A stretch of DNA of 37,852 bases from a virus. Below the pieces are notes generated by a model. It made no database searches, was not told where the DNA came from, and saw only the letters and a program-made list of their open reading frames with translations. The stretch is from positions 1 to 37,852 of the IMG/VR virus record IMGVR_UViG_3300035228_001001. The stretch is one strand, 5' to 3'. Position 1 is the first letter of the stretch. Every line of letters starts with the position of its first letter. Made by a program: the position numbers and the translations under genes. Below, in pieces: positions 15,301-22,700 of this stretch.

Positions 15301-17723
15301 AAGGTCAAGTTCTTAGTGTTGATCTTGTTGATGGTGGTTCTGGATATTCAGTAGCACCCGATGTTGTTGTTGCCAGAAGATATGTTGTTTACACTGAACG
15401 AGATATTGCAGTATCTGGAGTAGGTCTTAATATTCAGAAAGAGATTAAGCCCTCTCTAAATGTAATTTCTACCGTTTCTGTACTTGGTAATCAGCGTCCT
15501 GGAATTAACACCTTTACTTCTATTCTGTTTAGAAGTCCAATTGAACATGATCCAACAACAAATCAAAAGATTACAGCGATCATTCAACTACATGGTTTAG
15601 GAAGAAACGTTGGTAATAGTTTAAGTGGTGGATTAGATGAGATCTTACAGAAGCGTAACGAGAACATTATAGTTGAAGCGTTTGATCTTCGTCATCAAAA
15701 TACTGAGATTAGCATCTCTCTTGCTACTCCTGCAAGTGATATTGTTGATATCTTATCTACTTCTACCCTCAGAAGGGCACATTATGATAGTGTTCAGGTT
15801 ACAAACACTGTAACAAATGTAATTAACAACGCTCAAATTAGTGATGTCAGTCAGTTTGCTCCTGGAGCATACTTGGATATTGATCTAGATCCAACCGACA
15901 ACGTGGTTTACATTCCAGATACATCACAGTTCTCCAGAACTGGTGAGATCATGGTTGGTGATGAGATTATCAAGTATTATCTCAAGCTTGGTGATCGTTT
16001 CATGAAACTTCGCCGTGGTGAGAAAGGAACTACTGCGAAGTTCTGGCCAGCAGGAACATTCATCAGACAACTACCTGTAGAGTTGATTGTCGGCACTGCT
16101 ATTGCTGGTGTAGTAACTGTACAGTCTGTAGCAGATGTAACATCACTCAAGGCAGTTTCTGAAGTTGGTGGTAGTGAACAGACCAATACCAGAAGATTTG
16201 AAGATGTATCTGTAACTATGAGTGAAACAACTCGTAGAAATATTACAGCAGAACTACAAATTGGTATTGATCTTGTATCGATCAGCGAAGTAATATTTAA
16301 GAATGATACTAAGTACGAACTTCGTGCTAGAGCAATTGAAATGTCTGATGAGACTGTTTCTGTAGTTGAGACAGATATTCAGCGTGAATTACTAGTAGAT
16401 ACAGAACCCGTTGTAACTGTTCTAAGTGCAAGAATTCATCCTGCTGTACTCACTGAGGTTGCTTCTTCGTCTACTATTAGAACTGAGGCTATATCTGTAA
16501 TTCCTTATGAGAGTGTCTTCTCTGTAGATTACACTGAGCATAAAGAAACAACTATTAAAGGTGAACTTCAAAAGTTATTAACAGCTAATACATTTGAGGT
16601 AACATTAACAATCCTAGATGTTACGGTAAGACCAACTGTTACATCAACTTCCGAAGTCACTATTGTAAATGAGATTACATCTAAAGTTTCTACTGAACCA
16701 CTAGAAACAGCATTTGAAACATTAGCTCATAAGGAAACGTTCATTAAGTTTGAGAGAGATCGTTTTAGCAGCAGCGAAGATAATCTTCAAGGTGTCATCA
16801 CATTTAAATTTGAGGTTACTGAAACTAATGTTGGTGTTAAAGTTGAACCATCAATTCAGACAACCACGTTTATATCACATACAAGTGAATTTGAGACATC
16901 AGTAAAACAAGAACCTACCGTAGTATCAATTACAGAAATTGAAGTTTCTAACTCTATAGATCTCCAAATTCAAACAGTACATTCTGAATTCACAATGAGA
17001 AAGAACCAACTTGAGGTTCTTCTATTCACTCCACCATCTGGTGTAATTGATGGATATGTCGAGAGTGTACTAATTGACGATCCAATAAATACCAGAAATA
17101 ATGGTTTTGTTGATATTGCTGGACCTCCTACATACAGTGTAACCAAACGTAATTCTACTGTTGTCATAGTTGAAAATCAGTCAACTGGATCTGATACTGG
17201 ATACTTTGGAACTTATGAAAAAACAAATGTAGGACACACTATCAGTCACTTCAACGGTATCTTCGATGACGGTACTTCAAGAGTTTCTGGATTATCACTC
17301 CAAGAAGTTGACTTCTACTATGCATCTCTAACACTTAGAGACTTTGAAGAAAGAGCAGATTCAAGTTACACTCTATCTGGCAAGTATTTCCGCCTTGTGC
17401 CACCATCAATACAAAACCCTGTTCAGATAGCAACAAGTACTTCCGCAATCCAAGACGGAAGTTATGGAGGAATTGATGATTTCATCTCCGTATCTTCCAC
17501 TCTATACTACCCAGATTCGGGTACATTGATGGTATACACACCATATATTAATGCTACCCTTGGTGGCGGTGGTATTCAACTAATTACATACGAATCTAAG
17601 ACTGCGACTTCGTTTAACGGATGTCGTGTTGTTGATGAAATTGGTATTGAACCTGGATCAGGATCAACAATAGGTGGATATATACTGCTGGATTCAACGG
17701 AAATTCACCCCTATGCAACTTAA
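6399..17723 (+). CDS. 7: Giant gp7-like baseplate wedge protein with multiple inserted modules, 3774 aa
   Basis: Position between genes 6 and 8 and sequence signatures point to gp7, the largest wedge protein, but T4 gp7 is about 1030 aa. Residues 1-230 resemble the C-terminal part of T4 gp7: LIESQLPEFI, then VDKRTLIKNIQKFYKSKGTS and SSIKFIF (T4: ADKRDAVARFF...YSTKG..ASYKFLF). The following T4 segment with SYYV...W...HPVGF recurs about 1,600 residues later as SYVVKSKTSIEQW and HPAGF (His near 1837). Between them lie DEII modules, GSGY beta repeats (from about 545), a YHYH-like domain (about 755-870) and a cupredoxin-like FDTSHPS segment (about 1425). After them come DGxLQxP modules (about 1996, 2555, 2667), two DAANxI/GGN helical modules (about 2079, 2303), more GSGY, a Thr/Glu/Val-rich stretch (about 3245-3535) and a beta-rich tail. 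The frame is unbroken for 11.3 kb. Confidence 0.8.
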   Translation: MAAKTKRISTLIESQLPEFINTEYELFGQFIQKYYEQQEVQGGVLDIANNFLKYRDIDFYEKKLLKENDTLVDGINKTDDTIVVLDATSFPEYNGYIRINDEIIFYEERNETTFFNCSRGVSGNTTLGDLYDQSNFEGTDSASHNPGSTVHNISNLFLYAFIKSFETQYLGSFPEKYLRGEVDKRTLIKNIQKFYKSKGTSSSIKFIFNTVVTTDIEDKPEVYNPKDFTYKASSSDWVNVYALKCKIVSGDPKSLIGKKIVQEPTTEYGYASATVDNVRADGTKDNEVIYNIILAPETVNGTFGVSTKTLLEKDLLSAAAEGNRINVNSTLGWSKKGSILIDEEIIEFDDKTTTQFVIKNRTSPVLHSKGASVYKPVNIIGKNVVLLSLGVVYNATVKNGQPFSAIGDKLQVSNPGFETSDVKIVETGTNTPRWNLNVLPSISTTTNQNISSQLDEIKPNVSSIFGDDQYYYITSSSFPSHNILDKTARQTDTVRDQKLLRIIRKSPIATTERYKTPNRDVGILLNGVPVYSHKDFNEIQYGQLTKITVGNRGRGYTSAPYVLVNGLANRAKAYLIGSSIDRIELKTTNSYTNMPTLEITSGRGGVGKAIVTDGKITSIQIENPGKFYSSPPIVRITDIQGKGRFADFSAVVDATGQITDIVQNAPGNLYTQQNVRVDIIAVGQDASAVPTLTTWTFNRYERLKFQLDTSNGQLFENYNPTLYFGYGCVANPTSLRTSLSDNITGTGLETATLTHSPILGFAYDGNPIYGPYGHSDPTDPLSAIARMTTSYAIKDNRQGGPSVTEYPIGLFTQDYQYEHRSGSLDENNGRFCITPDYPEGTYAYFVTIDASLNPSFPYTVGDNFYSLPVDSNYNSNITQNDVPKNSKRLFTPGMQGNGEGLLATVDTVKAGTVQGVQVDNSSPNFSVNSKIFFNNDETEGFDAEAIVSSVEGKPVSYLQSKEDKVVKLVTIQSAYLFEDDFLRQPSSNASGQIVGTVQNDNLIVLKNVVGTFDNTGTFSADIKTFTLFLDQDSTYTKGATISLTDGINDPVATGEVLEGTSRQNSVLIKVLSGTWIIDDTYTLRSDDLFNTVGSRIVVFTSLSDNLNPFDVNQSVALIETTDNHGLGIGDRVTIDVNPDDALKTKTYYLRKRLFQNVTFITPSENTSITDTGVGRFNILNGGAFYTEDNYTNVALTGGSGTGAKATIRVSADGIVNLITITDKGSGYKRGEYLGVDDESLVRSQGNDAIASTQRLIVYIAHVGFAKGEVILNVDNSDGFVDNDLIQIGEEVVKITDISGNALLVERAQEGSSDIDHFDGESVSLYKPRYHFTPNYEISPGNAGSGFIKSYDLETQNALIEYNYSATPQNASVLTTGQRFFDPGNPKRLVTVATASDPVYKYEFSEDDVTFVTNPNIKIQEFYKYIFDTSHPSLVGTFFELSPSTGYSLLTLEKNDSNILPGNLGSFSDVKFGFGPRTANNNYSEKVGTSYTNFYYFDKNGVVDSERQYLSIINDPLQGEKTVTYVTRNRFVYDVTSTPLFDGSGTISYTTSGQFAVGNINSIGVINLGNNYKKPPIILGANPSAPFKAEATILFDDLANIITGVRIDTFGLNYSKPIALVSGNGTGANLQVTTRNDGSLFAINIISAGRGYTKAPTIEIIESDVNLFVESDNIGVPSSVSIQNNGGAYHLDNTVASSVTSKYTISTSNRSQKKFIEGEKVVQKINGEIVLRAVISEITPGSNLIKLEQVRGIVREGVKVDGLVSQSFAVVKSVFVTEFNTEISSFYDNIGYYTSDRGRVSTQNQRLTDSFFYQDYSYVVKSKTSIEQWRDLIKSTTHPAGFKLFGQVDVETDSSITMPDGKKNKSSSFSTIELWDPNKNKITVEHRKRVITNTIVKTENTRIRKTSGSAASSEFNFTEMSSFDVRVYNTTPGYYDSVTNPPAPFLPKPWWTKNPFTGIAAEDVLNSNDNVGILGDTTFQLRDNRDQPFTPYSSENLIISLDGILQEPGVAYTVSQDKIIFSVPPLGTYKKLTGANQTALSEYVGVTATIRYIAFKDSQYNDRFFRKIRNIFQRNGRWIDAANQIDRNIDFIVNESVGYGREKYPDLDWSTKLDDYQEAVRYVAQSFDHDLRFGGNTKTTNYGSALAELQYISRNKEASLEIFKYASKLSNLAIRNWDTTQAVSYITGSTTVTVANSNDLVIGMHISSGRSFPDGTKITEIIDRTTIKVSRAPFVNSGGAGGATFGNTSLSGETNGTQTSIPTSIGVIEPGNQFAVTPDDTFTVPLSFAGTAEATFYLSGINNGTFYDAANLIETNKTYIQSEVSNFTWDNYPALASNNVSQEKCFRDIGYLVDAMVHHLKFGGNERVVKFGQLYYTQGLYPYGEDLTYLKTALEQEAADYAWDLVGDLAVKAMKNILPSATYGTSPAPVVDNDVAVDSQFPYCVEVESAINNMVTIVKDIIDNGPGSIIPTAVNENKSGNWTPTKTYSNYAIIADPELPNNECNDVISALENLYDNLTDVIFERTVNVSKPDFINGEEKVFDLYWENGDPVITEKDENILLTVNAVLQQTKFTPNYPGQDAYYINRETNPNQIVFDTAPIWDQDLGARTLGEPTNVEKVNGHGIGNYKRLTLDAALINNKRKGPFLILDLEDLTVQPIDDPDFLLVFIDGVLQQPVKSYSVSGPSISFTFPITTQMKVDMRYVYGRDIGQILRIFDYEKGRLFAKSTLKFTATGGLSEFMTGLWRENSRGLPLQIYQIRDNGFYNFLGQITGSRINGNNCQFLLFGNKAEVLTDRPFTFTVKGDYSSTIDISFTDATLDYELDADGKILMSGNDQLWYGTRRRFDYKTPFVNLATGDVIKVDGEDKFRRIKDLPTKARSKDERLNSNSSDVVYGTVEIDNYNGITRGEGLSVVATIENGIVVDLTWNQRSYNPITQPTAYQYYTPPVLHFIPKNGSGGGARAVVIVSKGQVLSVDLVDGGSGYSVAPDVVVARRYVVYTERDIAVSGVGLNIQKEIKPSLNVISTVSVLGNQRPGINTFTSILFRSPIEHDPTTNQKITAIIQLHGLGRNVGNSLSGGLDEILQKRNENIIVEAFDLRHQNTEISISLATPASDIVDILSTSTLRRAHYDSVQVTNTVTNVINNAQISDVSQFAPGAYLDIDLDPTDNVVYIPDTSQFSRTGEIMVGDEIIKYYLKLGDRFMKLRRGEKGTTAKFWPAGTFIRQLPVELIVGTAIAGVVTVQSVADVTSLKAVSEVGGSEQTNTRRFEDVSVTMSETTRRNITAELQIGIDLVSISEVIFKNDTKYELRARAIEMSDETVSVVETDIQRELLVDTEPVVTVLSARIHPAVLTEVASSSTIRTEAISVIPYESVFSVDYTEHKETTIKGELQKLLTANTFEVTLTILDVTVRPTVTSTSEVTIVNEITSKVSTEPLETAFETLAHKETFIKFERDRFSSSEDNLQGVITFKFEVTETNVGVKVEPSIQTTTFISHTSEFETSVKQEPTVVSITEIEVSNSIDLQIQTVHSEFTMRKNQLEVLLFTPPSGVIDGYVESVLIDDPINTRNNGFVDIAGPPTYSVTKRNSTVVIVENQSTGSDTGYFGTYEKTNVGHTISHFNGIFDDGTSRVSGLSLQEVDFYYASLTLRDFEERADSSYTLSGKYFRLVPPSIQNPVQIATSTSAIQDGSYGGIDDFISVSSTLYYPDSGTLMVYTPYINATLGGGGIQLITYESKTATSFNGCRVVDEIGIEPGSGSTIGGYILLDSTEIHPYAT

Positions 17724-17748
17724 TAAATAAGTCGTATAAATATAAATA
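17722..17748 (+). promoter_or_regulatory. Tandem late promoters of gene 8
   Basis: Three late-type motifs are packed together: AATAAATA at 17722-17729, and two copies of TATAAATA at 17735-17742 and 17741-17748 that share two bases. The first overlaps the stop of the giant gene. This is the densest late promoter cluster in the window, and it precedes gene 8. Confidence 0.7.
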
Positions 17749-17792
17749 ACCTTGGCACACTTACCCCCCCCAATATCGGAAAGGAAAAACTC

Positions 17793-19637
17793 ATGGCTGC
17801 AATTATCTCAGATAAATTTCGCATTTTTAATGCGAAACAATTTCTAGAATCACTTTCGGAAGGACCAACTGTTAATCCTGACCAGAGTGACGAACGTACA
17901 AGAATGTACTTTTTCGTGGGTCGCCCACAACCTTGGAAATCTTACTTGGAGATTTACTCCAATAGTGGCGGAAATTTTACGGTAGGTAACGAAGTATATG
18001 CTGGAACATATAACACATTCCGTGGAACCATCGCCGCAGTATATGATAGTGCCCTCCTCCTGACCGATATTTTTGGTGCTAACGGTGTTGGATCTACTTC
18101 TACTGCTGGATCCACACTAATTGAAACTGCTGACGGGGGAGCTAGCGGAACTGGTGTCACTGCTAAAACTGGGGTATACCGCTACGCTACAGAAGAAATT
18201 CCTCCTTTCCCTCTCGACAACCTCACGGAGAAGAGAGCACTATATGATGAAATTATTGCAGCAAAACGTATCTATGATACTCAGGCAAGAACTGTAATTC
18301 GTCGTTATAACTACGACTTCAGTGTCAATCCTAAGTTTGATATGTGGAAACCCGATTATTCGGAAACCCTAGCAACTTCGGGTCGTATTGGTAAGGCTGC
18401 TGCTACTAGTGCAGAAAGCATCGCTGATGCTAAGTTCTATGTAATGAACTCTGATTACGAAGTATTTAAGTGTCTTTATAACGGTGAGAACCCAACTAAC
18501 CTTTCTGGTCAGAACGTAAGTGAGCAACCTAGCAGAGCAGGTGCTAACTACAACTCAACCACTGGTATCTATACTGAAACCACTGGTGCTGGTTACATCT
18601 GGAAGTTTATGTATAAGATTGAGACGAATGACGTTCTCAAGTTCCTCTCTTCGGACTTCATGCCAATCGCACTTCCTAGCGATACAGCATCAGGTCGTCC
18701 TGCTGTTACTGCTGCCGCAGTTGCTGGTGCAGCTGACGTTGTTCTAATCGAAGATCCAGGTGCTAACTTCCCTGCAGGTGAAACTCTATACACACCAATT
18801 CTAGGTGATGGTTCTGGTGGTGTTGTCGAATTCACTACTGATGGAACCACTGGTGAAATCACTGGTGCTAGTGTTGTTGCTCGTGGATCGGGTTACACCT
18901 ACGCTAACATTCTCCTAATTAACGGTAACGTTTATGAGGAGCAAGCACTTTCTACAACTTCTTCTGTTGGTGGAACTGCTACTGGTGCTCTAGAAATTGT
19001 ACTTCCTCCTCAGGGTGGTCACGGTGCAGATCACGAAACTGAGCTTAACGGCAAGCGTGTAATGACCAACATCCGCCTAACCTATGATGAAGGTTCAGGT
19101 GACTTCCCTGTTGATAACGACTTCCGTCGTATCGGTATTATCCGCGATCCTAAGGTCTGGGGTGGTTCTTCTTTCCTAGTTGACGACACAGCAACTAACC
19201 TAAGAGCTCTCAAAGTTGATAGTGCTACTGCAGACTTCATCCCTGATGAAGTAATTACGCAGACCGTAACTGGTGGTACTGCAAAAGGAACCGTTGTTTC
19301 CTGGACACTAGACGAAGGATCCACAACTGCTGGTGTTCTTAAGTATATCCAGACTACTGATGCACATACCGATCAAGGTGTTGTAAGAGGATTTGAAAGC
19401 AACGGTGTCAATGCTGTCTCTGGCGAACTTTCCGCTGCAGCGGGTAACGTTGACATTGACTACTTTGGTCCTCTATTAGGTGTTGAGTTCCCTGGAACCG
19501 ATGCTGGTAGCGCAACTGGTATTGCCAACCCTGAGATCGAGAACAACTCTGGTGACGTTATCTACATTGAGAACCGTCGTCTGATCACTCGTGCTCCTGA
19601 CCAGATTGAAGACATCAAACTAGTCATCGAATTCTGA
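17793..19637 (+). CDS. 8: Baseplate wedge protein gp8 with an internal beta-repeat insertion, 614 aa
   Basis: gp8 is the dimeric wedge protein that bridges gp10, gp7 and gp6 in T4. T4 gp8 (334 aa) signatures appear in order. The N-terminus has SDKFRIFNAKQFLES and YFFVGRPQPW (T4: SKFR..., ITFGRSEPW). KFYVMNSDYEVFKCL and YIWKFMYKI (near 268) follow. Then come MTNIRLTYDEG with FRRIGIIRDP (near 420-450), and the end has VIYIENRRLI and DQIEDIKLVIEF (T4: MIYMENRPPI, DQTEEINILFTF). The extra length comes mainly from residues about 300-410, which carry the GSGY-type beta repeat found in the neighbours (VLIEDPGANF; VVARGSGYTYANILLING), and from a second variable stretch. AAAGGA precedes the start. A terminator follows 20 bases after the stop. 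Confidence 0.93.
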   Translation: MAAIISDKFRIFNAKQFLESLSEGPTVNPDQSDERTRMYFFVGRPQPWKSYLEIYSNSGGNFTVGNEVYAGTYNTFRGTIAAVYDSALLLTDIFGANGVGSTSTAGSTLIETADGGASGTGVTAKTGVYRYATEEIPPFPLDNLTEKRALYDEIIAAKRIYDTQARTVIRRYNYDFSVNPKFDMWKPDYSETLATSGRIGKAAATSAESIADAKFYVMNSDYEVFKCLYNGENPTNLSGQNVSEQPSRAGANYNSTTGIYTETTGAGYIWKFMYKIETNDVLKFLSSDFMPIALPSDTASGRPAVTAAAVAGAADVVLIEDPGANFPAGETLYTPILGDGSGGVVEFTTDGTTGEITGASVVARGSGYTYANILLINGNVYEEQALSTTSSVGGTATGALEIVLPPQGGHGADHETELNGKRVMTNIRLTYDEGSGDFPVDNDFRRIGIIRDPKVWGGSSFLVDDTATNLRALKVDSATADFIPDEVITQTVTGGTAKGTVVSWTLDEGSTTAGVLKYIQTTDAHTDQGVVRGFESNGVNAVSGELSAAAGNVDIDYFGPLLGVEFPGTDAGSATGIANPEIENNSGDVIYIENRRLITRAPDQIEDIKLVIEF

Positions 19638-19642
19638 TCACA

Positions 19643-19650
19643 GATAAATA
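19643..19650 (+). promoter_or_regulatory. Late promoter motif directly in front of a terminator
   Basis: GATAAATA lies six bases after the gene 8 stop. With the next bases it repeats 12 bases (ATAAATAACCTT) of the gene 8 promoter region at 17742-17753. Transcription from it would start near 19656, at the base of the terminator stem, and should yield only a very short RNA. Confidence 0.4.
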
Positions 19651-19656
19651 ACCTTA

Positions 19657-19688
19657 AATCCCCTGAGATACCTCGGGGGATTTTTTTT
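19657..19688 (+). terminator. Rho-independent terminator after gene 8
   Basis: An 11-bp stem (AATCCCCTGAG at 19657-19667 with CTCGGGGGATT at 19672-19682, one G-U pair) closes a four-base loop and runs into eight T at 19681-19688. It is the only clear intrinsic terminator in the window. It separates the wedge operon from the 2712-aa gene. Confidence 0.92.
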
Positions 19689-19693
19689 ATCTC

Positions 19694-19701
19694 TATAAAT
19701 A
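19694..19701 (+). promoter_or_regulatory. T4-type late promoter (TATAAATA)
   Basis: This is an exact match to the T4 late consensus, just after the terminator and 35 bases before the ATG at 19737. It starts a new late unit covering the 2712-aa structural gene and probably the genes behind it, since no other clear terminator follows. Confidence 0.8.
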
Positions 19702-19714
19702 CTAAGGACAAAGA

Positions 19715-19753
19715 ATGCTAGTATTTGGCGGAGACCATGCCACAAAAGACTAA
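19715..19753 (+). CDS. Possible 12-codon upstream ORF overlapping the start of the 2712-aa gene
   Basis: ATG at 19715 is preceded at ideal spacing by AAGGA (19704-19708), the best Shine-Dalgarno in this stretch. It opens a frame of 12 residues (MLVFGGDHATKD) ending at TAA 19751-19753, just after the ATG at 19737 of the large gene. It could couple or limit translation of the large gene, or simply be a chance frame. Confidence 0.3.
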   Translation: MLVFGGDHATKD

Positions 19754-22700
19754 CCTTAACGTTTTTCCTTACTACGAGGATTTTGACGCCAATAAGAATT
19801 TTTATAAAATTCTTTTTAGACCAGGATATTCTATCCAAGGTAGAGAATTAACTCAACTTCAGTCTATTTTACAGAACCAAGTAGAAAGCTTTGGTAAATA
19901 TGTCTTCAAACAAGGAGACTTAGTTATCCCAGGTGAAGTTGGTCTTAATACTAAGTTGGACTTTGTAAAACTTTCATCTGTATCCGAAGTTGCGGTTTCA
20001 GAAGGAGATGATATTGTATATAAAAAATATGATATTACGCAGTTAATCAACAGACAAATTCGTGGTCTCAGTTCTGGTGTTACTGCAACAATCCTAAAAA
20101 CTAAACTAGCAACTGAAGCGTCTGCAGATACATTATATGTTAACTACTTAAACAGTGGTGATTCTAACACTGAAACTACTTTTAGACAGGGTGAAACGCT
20201 GGAAGTAATTGATGGTGTTAATACTCCATTGCTTGTCGTTGGAACTGATGGTAGTGTTCTTCCTACAAGTATTCTTATTAGAAATCCAGACAACGGAGAG
20301 ACAAATTCTCTAGAGAGCCCTGCAATGGGATATGCTTCTGCTGTAAAAGTAGAAGAAGGTATTTATTTTGTAAATGGTTTCTTTGTAAAAAATGAATCTA
20401 GTCTTCTTGTAATTGATGACTATTATAATAGACCATCCGCAAAGGTTGGATTTACTATTAAAGAAGATATCATCACTCCAGAACAGGATTCTTCTCTTTA
20501 TGATAATTCAATTGGCAGTTCTAACTACACTGCTCCTGGCGCTCATAGATTAAAAATTTCCTTAGAACTTAAGAGGTTCGATTTTGGACAGTCCACAGAT
20601 AGGAATTTTATCCAACTAATTACTGTCTTTAAAGGATCTATCCAAAAGAAAGTAAATCCAACTGATTACAACTTACTAGAGCAGACTTTAGCAAGAAGAA
20701 CCTTTGACGAGAGTGGAGATTACATCGTCGAAGACTTTGCTATCGATGTCAGAGAGTACGCTCAGAAAGACGGTAACAGGGGTCTATATGGGTTAGATGA
20801 CTTTGGTACGTACAATGGTTTAAGTGCCGTTGAAGCTACTAGGAAGATGGTTGTGAGCGTAGGTCCTGGTAAGGCATATATCAGGGGTTATGAAATTGTT
20901 AATAAAGAGACAAAGTACCTAGAAATTAGCAAAGCAAGAGAAAGTCTTAAGAGCGATAATAAAACTCTTAAGATTAGAGGATTGCCAACGTTCACTATCA
21001 CAAACTTGTATGGTAGTGTTCCTCTAAACAAAGAAGGTGCTGAACTAACTGCTTTTCCAAATATTAATCTATATCAAACATTCAATGATGGATCTATTGG
21101 ATATAGTGATGGAGAACTGATAACTGATGCAAAACAAACTAGTGATAGAAGAGGTAAGTTTTTCACTTCAGATGATGCTTTAAAGACTGTTACTCTTGAT
21201 GTTATTAGTGCTGTTCAACCTCTTTCTAACTTAACTACAACTAACTGGGAAAGCATAATTTCACAATTATTCTTTGTTAAGCAAAGAGATACTGATGGTG
21301 GCGCAGTAAGCACATCATCATTTAAAGTTTTATCATATGCTAAAGTATCCAAACCTTTAATTTCAGCTGACCCCGATAAGAAATACTTAGAGGTCACTCT
21401 CATGGGTGCCAAAGATGACCTAATGAGAATGGTTGATTATGATTTGGGAGAACCAAACTCAACTGGCACGGCAAATAGTGTCAGAAGAAGAAGATTTTAC
21501 ATAACTGATGGTGCTGCAAAAGCACAGACAGATGCTTATGGAGAAATCATTGATTATAAAGATGTCATCACTCCCCTAGTTGGTAGAGTAAAACCAAACA
21601 ACTTCTTTCTTAAGAAAAGAGGTAGTGGGTTTAATTCAGACGCAGACATTGTTCTATCCAGAGGAAGAAACCAAGAAGGAAGTGATCGCTACAATGCGAT
21701 GTTTGGACTATCTTACTTTGATCCTCAGTTCTTTACTAGAATTAAACTTGAAGAGTATGATGTACAAACTGGTGCATTTGCAATTGGCAAATATATCTTT
21801 GGTTTAACCAGTGGAGCATATGGCGTCGTCGAAGGTGGCGCAAGTGGTGTATATTCATTTGGAACAGATCTGTTTATTAAAACAATTTCTGGTAGGTTCC
21901 AGTCTGGTGAATCAATCAGAGATGAAGACGACAACACTGCTCGTATCAGAAAAAACAATACAATTTCACATTTTATTGTACAAAACAAAGGTAATGGATA
22001 CGAAGATGGTTCTACTTTAATTATCAATGGTGTTGAATTTGATCAAGCAAAAGTAGAAGCTGCTTTTGAAGGAACATCTGGTATTGTAAGAATTAACATT
22101 CGTAATAGAAATTCTTTAAACAATACTGAGTATTCACAACCACCCGCTGTTACTGTTAAGCAAACAGAAGCTGGAGCTCCTCCAACAGTTGGAGCTGCTA
22201 TTCTTCCTGTATTGACAAGAAATGCAGTTACTACATATACTCCTTCAAATGTAAAATCATTTGGTGCTGCTTATGGTTCTGGTGGTAGTAACGTATTTAC
22301 AGCAGACGCTGTTGTCAATGACACTGCAGAAGCAGAAATCGTTCCAGTAACAGACTTCACATTTATTGGAACTGCTAATACTGATTTCATTGAAAACACA
22401 AGTTTCAGTGGAGATGCCAGTGTTCTATTGCAGCAAGGCGATATTGTTCAGTTTGTTGATACTGATAATACTCTTATTCGTTCTACGGTTCAATATGCTA
22501 CAAAACCAGAGGGTGTATTTAAATCAAGAGTTTATTTAGATACAAATCTTCCTGGAGAAGTTGTTAATACTAGTATTATCCGTCTTCGCCCTAGAGTAAA
22601 AAATGCAAATAAGGGATCTCTAATTTTCCCAACGGGAAGTAAGCAAGTCAGTAAGATTGTTGATACTCAAGAAAATAGTAACATTAAGTTCTATATTCGT

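Noticed and set aside
6399-17723. Possibility that the 11.3-kb frame is an artefact of fused genes or sequencing error
   Set aside because: The frame is unbroken, with recognisable modules throughout, and no internal site shows a promoter plus ribosome site that would argue for separate genes.
19725-19736. TTG start for the 2712-aa gene
   Set aside because: Only four extra residues would be gained. The ATG at 19737 has GGAG just upstream and gives the MPQKTNLN start I recall from relatives.
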